Assembly: GCA_037952775.1 (NCBI GenBank)
Contig: JBANAY010000003.1
Coordinates: 806,001 to 870,000, forward strand
DNA length: 64,000 nucleotides
Direction: 5' to 3'
DNA from: Clonostachys chloroleuca
Lineage: Eukaryota > Ascomycota > Sordariomycetes > Hypocreales > Bionectriaceae
The position numbers were made by a program, and so were the translations under genes. Of this stretch, positions 1 through 13,254 are shown piece by piece. Position 1 is the first letter of the stretch. Each line of letters starts with the position of its first letter. The notes below the pieces were generated by a model. It was not told the origin of the DNA, did not search any database, and was given only the letters and a program-made list of their open reading frames with translations.

Positions 1-3000
1 CCTTATAGATAGACTATATTTATATATAATATTATCTAGTATCTAAATTTATACTTAAGGGTTATACTAGAAAAATATAGATAGATATCTCTATTATTAT
101 ATACTCTTATCTAGCTTATATAATTAGGGATATAAATAAATTCCAGTAACCTAGCTAATAATTAATCTCTTAAGTATGTAATCTTAATATATAGTATAGT
201 AATCCCTTTTTAAGAAAATTAATTCTATCTATAGACTAGTCTCAGCTAATCTTATCCCCTAAGCTTATCTAATTAGTAATTAGATTAGAAGTAGATAATA
301 AGGGTATAATATTCTGAGTATACTAGAAGCTTACTAAAGATCTTTTTATAGCTAGTAGATAGACTCATTTCTATATATAATAAAGTTAGCTTTTTAAGTA
401 CTAAGTAAATCTAGATTAAGATTATTTATAATTTCTATAAGAGGAGGTAGAAATAATAAACTACTAGAAGAGTTATAGTTCTAATATTAATTATTTTATT
501 ATATTATAATATAGATATTAGTATTAAAATAACTACTTATTTTATTATCTTTTTATATAAGACCTTTAATAGTTTTTATAATATTTATATTTATTCTATT
601 ATATTTTTAGAGTAAAAACCTCTAAAAAAATAAAGCTAAAAAGAGTATTTTTTTCTAAATAATAATTTAATATTTTAGAAAATATTATTAGTCTTTATCT
701 CTAGTTCTATAAGCTCTATAGTAAAATAAAGAGTTTAGAAGATAAGTCTTACTCTTCTTTAGAAGGCTTTAGCTCTAGCTAGTATAAGATAGTTTATTAT
801 ATCTATTAAGTTTATTAGTTAAACTCTAAGAATAAGAATAGCTCTATTTTCTAAACTCCTAGATAATTTCTATACTCTTTAAATTTATATTACTAATACT
901 TATCTTATTTTTACTAAAATTAAATATAGATTAAAATATAATCTTTATTTACTTTTTAAATTATTATTTATATAGTTTATATAATAGCTAAACTTTTAAT
1001 TTTACTATATTTAAAGAATATCCTAAGATCAGATTATATATAACTAGATTTATATAATTTATTTTTAACTAAGTTTCAGTCTATATTTAATCTTTAACTT
1101 TATTTTTTTTATCTTTTTATTTATATAAGCTAAAGTAAAATAATAATATCTCTAAAAACTCTAAAAAGAGCTTACTAAGTATATAACTTAGCTATAAGCT
1201 CTAAGAGAGAATACTTATTATATTCTATAATTAATTATAATATCTCTCTAAGCTTATTATTATTAACTACCTATTATAATAGTAATAATAGATACTTCTA
1301 ATATTATTATTCTCTATAGTTAGAATCTGATTATTATAAGTAACTAGGTTTTTATATATATTATAGTTATTATTAATAATAATTATTAGAATCTCTTTTT
1401 ATATATTAATTACTTAAGTTTATAATCTATTATAGATTTATTTATAATAATAAAGCTACTCTCTCTAATATAGATCTAGTAATTATATCTATTAGATTTA
1501 TTACTCTATCTAGTAACTAGCTATTAGGAAGATATATAGATAACTTTAATCTTTATTATACTTATAGAGAACTATATAAATATTTCTCTAGTATTTAATA
1601 ATTATTATAATCTAAGTTATTATATATAGTTCTAGTAGATAATATACTAAATTAAATTAATCTAAACTAGAGTAACTCTTTAAATTTAAAATCTATTTAG
1701 ATTAATTATATTAAGTAGATAGAATAGAATAGAATTAAATTAAAATATTAAAAAGTTTATTAAATAAAGAAATTAAATTAAATAAGATTAATTAGATAGT
1801 ATTTAGAATTATAGTAAATTAATTAATTACTATTTTAGAATATTTAAAGAAAAATATAATAGCTAAGAAGTTATAATATACTAATTAAAAGACTAAATAT
1901 AGTTTTATATAGTACTTTTTAGCTTTATAAAGAATTTATCTTAGAGATATCTTAGATTTAAATATCTTTATAGTACTTATTAAGAGGATATAGTTCTAGA
2001 TTACTCTAAAATAATATCTTAGAGTAATATACTAATAGATATTAAGATATTCTATTAAGATTATAATACTAATAGAGATATATAATTCCTTATATCTATA
2101 GCTAGAGAAGTAAGATAAACTAAAGTCTATAGTATTAATTATTTATATAGTAATATACTAGCTAATATAGATAATTTTAATACTAGAAATAAGATCTATA
2201 ATAAGTATAGTAATATCGCTATTTTTTCCTCTTCTAAAAAATATATCTATATAATAAATAATTTAACTATAGTATATAAACTTATTAATAAGAGAGCTAA
2301 TAGTAATTATACTTAAAGAATTACTATCTAACTATTAAAACTCTATAAACTAATAAAATAGTTTTAATATCTCTACTAAGATATAATTATTAGCTTTCTT
2401 AAATTATACTAAAACTATTTAATTATTAATAGTTTTTTAGATATTACTCTAAGAGAAATTATTATCTTTCTAAATAGTACTATATATTTACTCTATAAGT
2501 AATAATAAGATTATTATAATATTTTATAGATATTAGGTAAAAGTAATAGTTTATATTCTCTATATTAAGTTATAACTAAAATCAGATTATTATAATATTA
2601 TACTAAGTTTCTAAAAGAAGTATAACTTTATTATAGCTAGAAATATAGTAAAAGTATAAAGAATTTTATTTATAAGGAATATATTTATTAAGTATTCCCT
2701 AATACTATAACTAAAAGTCTGAAAATATACTATATAAACTTTAAAAGTAATCTATAGTCTGCTAAATAGTAGATATTAGCAATTAAAGGGTATAAAGAAA
2801 AGGATAGAGTTATTCTGGGAATAATCTTAGTAGTCTCTAAGAGCTTAATTTTAGTTATATAAATAGATTTTAGAATATAAATCTTTAGCCCCTATACTGA
2901 TTTTATAGTAATAATAAGTTATAAGTAACTTATAAGATACTATCTAAATAACTTTAAAAGTTTATAAATAATATACTTATAATAGAGATCTACTAAATAC

Positions 3001-4200
3001 TTAATCTAGTTATATAAGTATTATTATAGTACTATAAACTACTAGAGAAGCTAGACTAGAAACTAATTTATAAAAGTTTAGAATATAGTATTAGAGATAT
3101 AAGCTAATATTTACTATATATATTTTTTTATAGTAATTACTATTAATCCCTTTAGTACAAGAGTTAAAACTAAAACAGTATCTTACTACTATTAATAGTA
3201 GTTTGAATTACTAGTAACTATAGCTTAACTACTTTCTGAATTTACTAAATATTATAAATAAAGACCTCTGTATTAGGCGGTATATATTATATACTGGAGT
3301 AGTATTATAGAACCTACTTAAAGAACTATAATTAGAACTTTACTTAGGTAAAATAAGATCCAGATAAAGTCTAAGTTAAGTATAGGTAAACCCTCTAGTA
3401 TTTATATATATTTATTTTATTAGCTAAAATACTCCTTTAGATATTTATTAATATAATTATCTATATCTTTATTAAAACTAACTCCCTAGTATTTATATAT
3501 TAGCTATAACTTATATAGAACCTAAGATAATCTAATTATCCTACTTAGAATAACTTTAATTAATTATATCTCTAATCTACTCTTAACTCTATTCAGTATA
3601 AATTATTAAAAATATTATATTTAATCAGGCTGTAGATTACTAATAACTATAGCTTTTCTAATTCTTATAATTTTAATCTAGATACTATTATTTTATTTTC
3701 TAATTTAGTTAGATTATAGAGTTACTTATAACTTTACTACTTCCTATAATTTACTATAGATAACTAATAATATATATATATATATATATAGAAATTAGTT
3801 TTACCTTCTATTATAAGGGTTATAGCTCTAATTTTCTAATTAATATACTTCTATACTTTTAATTAAAATAATTATAGACTTAATTAATCTAGGAATATAG
3901 TAATTAGATATCTTCAGAAAGCTTAAGCTTACTATCTTTTAGCTTTTTTATTTATAAAGTACTTCAGCTACTTTTAATATATTCCTCTTACTAAGATCTA
4001 ATAAATATTACTACCTCTATACTAAGCTAGTAATATAGGCTATAACCTGTATTATAAAGCAGAAAATTAAGACTAATTAAGTAACTAGAGGTTTAACCCT
4101 AGTTAATAGTATACAGATAATATAGACCTTATAGAGGATTCTGATTTTAATGATATATAGATATATATAGTATATAATAATAATAAGCCTTACTAATTAC
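1..4200. repeat. A+T-rich RIP-type repeat desert
   Basis: Almost pure A/T with TpA everywhere and very few CpG, CpA or TpG dinucleotides; stop codons litter all six frames, so no gene is supported. The composition is that of repeat-induced point mutation (C to T on both strands). Direct support: positions 1003-1090 align with 51566-51653, and the differences are all transitions with the A/T form on this side. Part of a dispersed repeat family lies at about 3400-3640. I cannot assign a transposon class. Confidence 0.85.
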
Positions 4201-5244
4201 GGCTGTTTAGTACCACACCTGGACTGTTTAGTTATTGCAGTTAATAGCGCTTACCAGCAGAATGGCAAAAGCACAGCTGTTGCGTCAATTGGCATATTCG
4301 TTCATGGGAATTCGAGCCACAACTCCAGTTAAGTGGGGAAGAAATAGATAAGCAAGGAGCCATACAGCACTGGAGTATAGCGGAAGAAGAAAACAGAAAC
4401 GCGGATAAAAATAAGCTCCGCGCGACTGGTGCCTATCATCTTGTACAGTTATGTCTCTCACTCTATTCCCAGAGGAGCGGGTGGGGGATATTCGAGAGGC
4501 GGTTTTGGTCTTGATGAACGCGAGACCTCGACGAAAAACCATTCACGATGATGGAAAAGTGGCGTAATTATTATTGATTAAGGCGCTCAATATTGGTCAA
4601 GAAACTCCGCCTCTTCTATTTTTAGTCTGACCCACCAGCCAACTGGTGAGGCATTCACTGGAATGCCGTGATCCTTGTCACAAATTCACAATAGATATTC
4701 TTCAACAGCAACGGATGTTCTTATATGATGTTGAGCTTGTATAGGGTAGCTAGAGTAGTGAAAAATTAGCATGGGCAGTGCTTGTAGTTACCTAGATATG
4801 TACTATGTATGTATTATCTTGCATACTATGGAAGCCTGGTAGATACGCCATAGCAGCAAACGCGTACGAAAGGTGGCATTTAGAGCTGTTCTAAATGATA
4901 AGCTTAAGTCTTTATTGGGCTACGTTACGTGTACAAGGAACTTTGATGCTGTGTCACCTCCTGTATAGCCCAGTCTCATGAAACGTTCAAAATATTTACA
5001 CGAAAGATAGATTTTTAGGTAGCAGCGCTCTTGATACCTGTAATATGCACCTGTTCGCCAAAGAGAATTATAAGACAAGTAATTAAAGGGACAATTTTGT
5101 TAAAAGCAGTGTCAACAGCCTCTAGGCTCGTCACGATGAAATACACATCAACCTCTGGATATTACTCTCTAGCACAAGGCCAAGGCACGATCTCTCTTAA
5201 GTCAACAATAAAATAGTTGAGGGGGGAAAAGAATAAGGCTGTCT
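4201..5244. other. Intergenic, normal composition
   Basis: Composition returns to balanced bases at about 4200. Short ORFs exist (for example 4285-4542 on the minus strand) but show no domain, no splice structure and no recognisable protein. I see no gene, RNA or repeat here. Confidence 0.5.
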
Positions 5245-6255
5245 TCATCCTCCCATCTCAAAGACTGCGTCGAGAAGCCGGTTTTCCACCTCCCGTTGCT
5301 TCAACTTGGCAAACGCAACCAGGGCCACCGTCGCAAAGTCATTCCCCAGCTCACCCGAAAGCACCGGCCCCTGAAACTCAAAGCGCCCAAACTTGTTCTT
5401 ATCCAACGTCGCGGAAATATCATCAAAACTGTGGCCCTCGCCGATAAAGACGGCAGCCACAGTACCGCTCGTCTGGCCCGTCAGCTGATAACTCTTCTCC
5501 TTACCCGTCATCTTCCCCGTCAGCTTCTCTGTAATCTTGCCAGTAAAAGATTTCCCTCCGCCGGTCCCCCACTTCCATTCCTCGCGCTGGCCCTTGTATA
5601 TAAAGTGGAAGCTGGAGCCGTACTCGACCTCCAGCCCGCTTGGCAGCTTGATGATGTACTTGGAGCTCAGCGTGTTCTTGAGCTTGGCCTCGGCGAGTTG
5701 CTGGCCATTGTGCTTGAATTTCTCGCGTCGGAGGGTAACTTTCCCACTCGACATGCTGAGTTTGGCGGAGAAGAGGGCCTCGCCTTTGGGTTCTAGGCCT
5801 AGCTCGATGAAGGTGCCTAGCTTGGAGTCGGAATTCCACCACGCGTACATGCTGGGCGGGAAAATCATGGACACTGACGAAGGTCGTGAATTGGGCCGAC
5901 TGTGTGATGAGAATGGATGTTGTTCTTGTTCTTGTTGTTGCTGTGGGTGGACATTCATGCTGTGGGGAGCCAGATGTCCATGGTTGCTCGTGCTGTAGTC
6001 GTTGCTGTTCTGAGGCTGGGGGACATCATTGTGGTTTCCAGAGGGATAGTGGCTAGAATTAGGGCGTTGATGGGGACTGGCAGTGCTGAAGTAGCTACTC
6101 GTAGAGGGAATGTTTGGATTTGGGTCATTGAACTGATGCCAACCAGGAGGAGGGCCTGTGGGCGGCGCAAAGTCGTCGTTTTGCGTGGCCTGTTGAGGAG
6201 GATGATCTGCTTGGTACGGCGGCGGGTATGGCGAATTCTGGGAGTAGTAGCTCAT
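5245..6255 (-). CDS. Hypothetical protein with Pro/Gln-rich N-terminus
   Basis: Single-exon ORF of 336 residues. Residues 1 to about 130 are low complexity, rich in Pro, Gln, Asn, Ser and His, with a short Gln/Glu tract (PQQQQEQEQ) near residue 105. From about residue 130 (FPPSMYAWW) a compact domain of alternating beta-like strands follows, with FIELGLEPKGE, KLPSGLEVEYGSSFHFIYKG and GRFEFQGPVLSG, ending in a charged helix (LKQREVENRLLDAVFEMGG). The second half is distantly reminiscent of Tubby C-terminal/LURP-one-like beta-barrel folds, but that is only an impression. No signal peptide or membrane segment is visible. It stands alone between repeat blocks and looks unrelated to the dioxygenase cluster. 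The opposite-strand ORFs over the same bases are shadows. The product is real with good confidence; its function is unknown. Confidence 0.8.
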   Translation of the reverse strand: MSYYSQNSPYPPPYQADHPPQQATQNDDFAPPTGPPPGWHQFNDPNPNIPSTSSYFSTASPHQRPNSSHYPSGNHNDVPQPQNSNDYSTSNHGHLAPHSMNVHPQQQQEQEQHPFSSHSRPNSRPSSVSMIFPPSMYAWWNSDSKLGTFIELGLEPKGEALFSAKLSMSSGKVTLRREKFKHNGQQLAEAKLKNTLSSKYIIKLPSGLEVEYGSSFHFIYKGQREEWKWGTGGGKSFTGKITEKLTGKMTGKEKSYQLTGQTSGTVAAVFIGEGHSFDDISATLDKNKFGRFEFQGPVLSGELGNDFATVALVAFAKLKQREVENRLLDAVFEMGG

Positions 6256-6990
6256 TTTGATGAAAAGGATGAAGGCGTGTAGTATGATTGAAGCATTTTT
6301 TATTGAACAAGGTAGCTAGCTGGTGGGCGATCGAGGTTATATGCATACTAACGTCTCCGGTCCAATGTACACAACCAGTTTGGCCTCCAGTTTATGTTTC
6401 TCGTTTGGGAAAGAATAAGCCCCTCCGAAAGAAGGGCAGGTTCTTTGAGCGGAAGTCGACTGACGTCGATGGTGAAAATTGAGATTGGGCGTTGATCCCT
6501 GCTCCCTCGATGGAGCCAACGGCTTGATTCCGCCCACAACTCGGTTGGATTGAGGCACTTTAATACCTAATTCGGCATGCCAAGAACGTATTGCTCAGTT
6601 GGCGGGTGGCTGGCTCAGGTAGGCATGGTCCATGGAACCATGCAGGAGACCGCCGAAGCCTCATTACGAAGCCTGCACTGCCACCCAGGTGGTTCCACTG
6701 CGGTCCAGGCCAGTTGAGTAAACTTGAGTTATTCAAATTGGGCATGGAGCGCGAGACGCTACATGATTCGAATTGGTCTTTCTTGATTTTAAATGATGAA
6801 TACGCTGTAGCACCTCTGATTGACCAAGCAAGATTATCTCCTCCCCCACTCTTAGGCGAGGAGACATTTGATGAGGGCTACAATGTACAAGGACTTTTGA
6901 CATAGTCATTAAGAGAGCGCATCGTAATCATGGCGCGGATATGTAAAAACTGGTTAAAAAGGGAAAAATAAAATAAAATGAATTTCGGAA
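6256..6990. other. Intergenic region upstream of the hypothetical gene
   Basis: Balanced composition until about 6950, then a sharp switch to A/T-only sequence. It probably holds the promoter of the minus-strand gene ending at 6255. ORFs such as 6591-6905 have no recognisable features. Confidence 0.4.
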
Positions 6991-9900
6991 ACTTAAAGGG
7001 AAAACCGCTAGAAAATTTATCAGTATTCCAAGATCTGCAGATACTTATTATAAAGCTAAATAGAATAGGGGTTAAAGTCTTATTCTGGTATATATATTAG
7101 GAGCAGAATATAGGGGCTGATAAGCTTATAAAAAAAGTACTATAGAATCTTAGTAAATAGTATTAGGGATAATATCTATATTTAATTAATAGATACTAGG
7201 CTATAGTATACTAAATAAGCTCTTCTAAGACCTAATCTCTTATAGCTATTTTTTACTTTTATACTCTAAAGTATTATAAATAAAGTATATACTGCTAGTA
7301 TTATATAGTATACCCTACTTTTCCTATTAATAAAAGATAGATTACTCTAGATTACTAGTAAGCTTATATAATTCTTAATTAAACTTATTCTAAATTACTA
7401 ATAAGCTAGTATAAGCCTTTAGTATATATATATATTTATTTTACTAGCTAAAGATACTTTTTTAAATAGTTATTAATATAGTTATAATCTCTTTATAATA
7501 TTATCTATATATCTATTAGAACTAGCTCTACAATACTTATATATTAATAGTAACTTCTATTATATAGCTGATAATAATCTAATTATACTACTTAGAATAA
7601 TACTCTAATTAATTATATTTTAATTAACTCTAGATCTTTAATTAGTATAAATTATCTAACTATTATATATTAATAACTCTTATTTAGCTAATTACCTTAT
7701 CTTAATTACTATATAATAATAAAAAGATATAATAGCTACTATAAACTCTACTAATTCTAATCTTAATTAATAATCTATTATATCTACTTATTAAACTACT
7801 ATAAGTAATACTATAGATAAAGATAGTAATAGTAATAGTAATAAAGATAATAATAATAAAAAGATTTAATTATTCTAAGATTAGATTAATTAATTTTAAA
7901 ACTATTTAGCTAGACTTTATAATAAATTAGCTATTATAACTAATACTATAGAATAGTAGATTATTATAAATACTACTTTTATAATCTAGATTACTATTAT
8001 AACTTAAAAATATAAACTAGGATAATTACTTAAGTTATTACTATTTAAAATATTTAATAAAATCTAATCTAAGTTTTAAAGGTTTATTATATAACTTAGA
8101 GTATATTTTAATTACTTTTTTATTACTCTTAATACTAATATAACTAAAGTTATATATATTTACTCTTAATTTACTAGAAATATATTTAAATAGTTTAAAC
8201 TAATTATCTAGAAATATCTTAATATATAAGGAAATTAATAAACTATCTATATTATAATAAGCTTTAATTATTTTAAGAAAACTTTTAAATAGACTTTTAG
8301 TATATAAAATAAGAAATATAAAACTAAATATAATTTTAATAAGTTTATTTAGATTAAATTAGTTTTAGCTTTTAATACTAAGTATTTCTAGCTACTAGTT
8401 AAAATAGAATAGAATTATAAATAAATTATATCTTATTACTTTAATAAGCTTAAGGAAAAAGTATAAAAGAAATTATATAAGAAAGACTAATTATTTAATC
8501 TTTATAACTATATAATAATAGCTATTTATATTAATAATAGATAATACTAATAGTAAATGTAAAAAAAGGAATTTCTTTATATTAATATTAGTAAACCTTA
8601 ATATTATTTAAAATAAAAAATTATAATCTCTAGAATATATATAGATTCTATAGAGCTAGAAGCTATAGAAAAATATAAATATTATAATTATAATAAAATT
8701 AGATATATTTTATTTTAATATTTAAAATCTAAGAAAGAAAAGAAAAAAGATTAAAAGTTTATTAAGAAAAATAAAATATAATTAGAAGTAATAAAAAAAA
8801 CTAAGATTAAAACTTTTAAAATAATTAGAAAAACTACTTAGGAAGAGAATTCTATAATTATTTTAATATATAATTAGATATTTTATTAATAAGTAATTAC
8901 TATATAAAATAAATATAGAATTAAATATATATAATAATAATATAATATAATAAAATAGTTTTAGAAATAAAACTAATAGGAAGGAAATATTATATTATAA
9001 ATAAAAACTATTTTTAAACTATAGAATATTATATATAAAATAAGTAGAATAGATTTATTCTAATTAATAATAAGAAGAACTTTATTCTAGATAAACAAAG
9101 TTTAAATAAAGAGAAAGTAAAGTCTTAGTAAATATATTAGTATATATATTTATTTATTTCTATAATATAACTCTCTTTTTATTATATAGTATAACTAATT
9201 ATATATAAATAGATATTAGATTAATATTAAATCTATATTATTTCTAATAAAAATATTCTATAGCTATAAATATATACTATACTTATAGAGATAAAATAAC
9301 TAATAACTTTAAATAACTAGCTTTTCTTATTTCTAAATATATATAATTTTAAATTAAATTAAAATAAATTCTAATATACCCTAATCTAATATAAATAATA
9401 TTCTAATTAAAATATAACTAAAAAAAATATAAAGCTTAAATAATTAATTCTTAAAAGCTATTTCTACTCTAATTATCTTAATATAATATATAATATACTA
9501 AAACTATAAATTATATATCAGACTATAGTAGATCTATAAAAGAGAATAATTATTCTTAAGATATAGTATTTATTTAAACTTATCTTAATTTTCTATAAGT
9601 TCTTATAGTAGTAGTTATAAATAGCAGACTATATAAAGTAATAGACTAAGTAGATATAACTACTAGATTTATAATATTAAGAGTAGCTTTATTACTATAA
9701 ATAAACTCTTAATTAATTAGAGGAGTATATTATAAATATATTAGTAAATAGTTATATTAGATTACTTTAGATAATTATTATTATTACTTTAAAGATTTTA
9801 TTAGAAATATTAACTAAATCTTAAAAGATTAGAATATTTATATTAGATATTATAGCTATTTAAGATATTTAGTAATTAATTAATTAAGTAATTAATAGTA

Positions 9901-10575
9901 AAATATAATTAACTAATTAATTATAATAAGTTTTAAATTAGATAGGAAATATAGTTATTATTATTAGATAATAAGCTTCCCCCTTTAGAAGCTATAGCTA
10001 TAGCTGGGTTATTTATATATCTAGCTATATAAATATCTCCTATTACTAAAGTTTTTATAAGATTAATATCTATATCTGGGCTAAAAATATAAGATTTTAA
10101 CTTTATCTTATAATATTAAAGGTTTAGATATAGACTACTAATTATATTCTTAAGAAATATATATCAGATTATATATTATCTGATCTTAGAATATACCCTT
10201 ATTTATAGTAAAACTAATAATAAAAAATAACTCTCTTTTAAATAGTTATTAATATAGTTATAATCTCCTAGTAATATTATCTATATATTTATTAGAACTA
10301 GTTCTATAATACTTATATATTAATAGTAATTTATATTATATAGCTTATAATAATCTAATTATACTACTTAGAATAATATTCTAATCAGTTATATTCTAAC
10401 TTACCCTAGACTCTATCTAGTATAAGTTATCTAACTATTATATTATAATAGTTAATATAGAGTTATAGCTTAGAAGAATCTTTCTTAAGTATAAATAGTA
10501 TAAGAGTACCTACTAAGCTAGTTAATCTCCTTATCTATCTATTCTTAAGAGTCTTTTTAATATATAATTTAAGAA
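6991..10575. repeat. A+T-rich RIP-type repeat desert
   Basis: Same signature as the left end: A/T-saturated, CpG-free, no coding frame. Two degenerate copies of one dispersed repeat are recognisable by eye, at about 7420-7720 and about 10230-10460. Both share the string ending in acttagaataat followed by variants of agtataaattatctaactattata, and they align with copies at 3400-3640 and 50480-50645/51384-51500. Confidence 0.85.
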
Positions 10576-10576
10576 C

Positions 10577-11221
10577 CTCTTGTTGAAATTACAGTGGCCT
10601 ACAAGGTATATTAGGCCTTGAGACCGCTATAACTAGCAGCAGCAGAAGTTTTAGCTTCTAACTTATAACTACCTAACCGTAAGATGGATATATATAACTA
10701 TTATAAGACCCACTTTTATCTGAAAGAGCTAGTTAAGCTGATCAGTTAAGTATAGATATTAGATATCTTATCTTTAAAGCTGAAGAAGATATCTAAGATC
10801 TAAGGTCTAGTCTAGGGTAGATTAGTTATAGGGTAGCTTGGGTATAGGTTAGGCTACTAGAAGTTACTCAGATTTTTTCCTGAATTTTCTAGACCCTTAT
10901 TTAGGCTATTATAGCCTAATAACCTATAAATAACGCTGCTGACGCTCCTAGCCCTAAAGGGGAACTGGAGCCCGCTAAGCCGTAGCGGTCATAGCGGCCT
11001 GTAGCCACTGACCCACAGTGGCTGCAACCGCTATTGGCTAGTGATCGCAATCGCTATCGGATAGCGGTCTCAATCGCTATTGGCTAGCTGTTACAGGGGA
11101 TAGCGATCGCTAACAGTTAGTGGTTGCGACCGCTAGAGGTTAGTGGTTGCAACCCTTAACTTATAGCGATACGGTCACTAACTTATAGTGGCTGTAGTCT
11201 CTCAATTCAACAAGAGATTTA
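10577..11221. mobile_element. Unmutated GC-richer insert with terminal inverted repeats
   Basis: About 640 bp of near-normal composition embedded in RIP sequence. It starts ctcttgttgaaatt and ends with the near-complement aattcaacaagag, giving imperfect terminal inverted repeats of about 13 bp. The interior holds many short motifs of the type tagcggt / gtggttgcgaccgcta in both orientations (10985-11190) and stretches containing tatagggtag (about 10820-10850). There is no ORF of useful length, so this would be a non-autonomous element or an assembly of small repeats. No clear target-site duplication was found. It shares terminus and internal motifs with the insert at 50646-51383. Confidence 0.5.
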
Positions 11222-13090
11222 CTTTAAAAAGTAATACTATTTATTAAATATCTAGAATATCTAAGGATTAATATTAATAAACTAGGGTTTTCTAATAATT
11301 ATATTTTTCTTAATATTTATTATTATAAACTTAAAGAGTATTTATTTTATAACTCCTTAGTTATTTATAATTTCTATTAAATAAAACTTTATTTCTAAAA
11401 CCTTAATATATTATCTATTAAATATAATCTCTAGAGTTATTCTAAATAATAATTTAATCTTTTTTTCTATAAACTAGTTTAAAAGAATATTAATATCTAC
11501 TTATAGATTAAATAATATAATTATTCTTTTCTAGTATCTATTTTATCTAAACTATATAATTCTTCTTATTCTTAAATTAATATAGTTTACTCTATCTTAT
11601 TATATTTTATAAATATATAGAATAATATCTAGTTTAGAACCCCTAATCTATTTAGTATATATTTTAATTATATATTAGTTACTTTAGTATTCTATATAAT
11701 TAGGAGTTTTATAGTAATCTTTTATATAGTCTAATTTACTATATTTCTAATACTTCTACTTATAATTAGATCTATCTAAACTTCTTTTTTATAATATTCT
11801 TATATCTATAGCTAAATAGATTTTTATAAGGTAATTATATTATAATATTTTAAATAAAAGTAAGATTAAACTATACTATTAGTTTTAGAGATCTTTATAA
11901 ATATCTCTATAATAATTCCTTAGTTAAAAAGCTCCTTTTAATTATTAAATATCTCTTTATTTAGTATCTACTTATAGAAGTTAATAAATAAGATTTTTAA
12001 AAAGAGAATAACTTAGAATATCTTAAAGAGTTTCTTTAGTATTTTACTAAATATAAATTTATAGTAATTAGTATATAATCTAAACTTCTAATCTATTATA
12101 AATCTTATATATAGTAATCTCTATATAATTTTAATTATATATATAAAGCTATTATTAATTTCCTTTTCTAACTATTTCTAATATATTTTTTAGAGAATAG
12201 TAATAATAGAATATTTCTATAGATAGTATTACTATTATATCTCTATTATACTTTATAAATAAGTATTACTATATACTATCTTTTAAGTATTAATATTAAA
12301 ATTCTCTTAGAGGAAAATTATTTAAAGATATACTAAATAGAACTTTAGATCTATTTAGTTCTTATTATAATATATAAAAGCTATTATCTAAATCTTAGTT
12401 TATAGATCTTTTTTAGTTTATTTATATCTTTCTATAAGCTTATTATTATTCTTATAAATAGTTCTAAATTATTTCCTTCTAAAGATATTTTATTTATATT
12501 TTTTAAACTTTCTTTTTTAGATTATAAATCTCCTATAGAAGTAAATAGATACTATTACTTTCTTTTTATAAGTTAGTATTTCTAACTATTAATTTAAATT
12601 AAGTAAATAAATTAATTAGAATAAATTTATTAATAGATTTAATAAGATTTTATTATTAATAAATAATTATCTTTTAAAGTTTAATAATAGTTTATAGTTA
12701 TATTTCTCTTACTTATTAAATATAATTTTAGAGCCTATTAAATATTATATTATTTTATAAGTTTTAAAATTCCTTTATAAGCTAATAGATCTCTTCTTCT
12801 AATTCTTTTATTAGTAAAATTAATATATATAGATTATTTATTAATTTACTAGAGATTTATAGATAATTAGTAGTTAGATCTATAGTATATTCTTTTAATA
12901 GTTTCTAATTCTGAATAGAAAGAGGAATTAATATATTAACACTAGATAGTATTATAAAGAGAGTATTAAGATAAAGCCTTATAGATAGCTATAGATATAC
13001 CTAAGGGTTATCTAAGAGGAGTACTTAGATTATAGTTAATAGATTTATTAATTTCTAACCTTTAAAAGGGAAGCTTATGATCTAAACCAG
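11222..13090. repeat. A+T-rich RIP-type repeat desert, continued
   Basis: A/T-saturated sequence resumes immediately after the insert and runs to about 13,090. No coding frame, RNA gene or intact repeat is visible. Confidence 0.8.
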
Positions 13091-13155
13091 TATTAAATAA
13101 TAAGCCCTCCTGCAGGTATACGTGATCTGTTAGGTGACCACTGATAGCGGCTTCT

Positions 13156-13254
13156 GCTGAGTGCATCCAGAAAGCGGCAGAGGAGCTTCGTGCTGATGGT
13201 GTCGAGGTACTGGCAGAGTTTCTCAAGGACGGGCATCACAGGTTCGATACTTGA
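13156..13254 (+). pseudogene. Short coding-like relic
   Basis: An open frame from 13156 to a stop at 13252-13254 reads like real protein: AECIQKAAEELRADG, then VEVLAEFLKDGHHRFDT. It resembles an amphipathic helix pair and has third-codon variation typical of genes. There is no start codon or upstream continuation: the sequence 5' of it quickly becomes repeat. I do not recognise the family. Most likely the tail of a gene cut by repeat insertion, or chance. Confidence 0.25.

Noticed and set aside
5296..5998. Plus-strand ORFs over the hypothetical gene
   Set aside because: Shadows of the minus-strand 336-residue ORF; no domain and odd composition.
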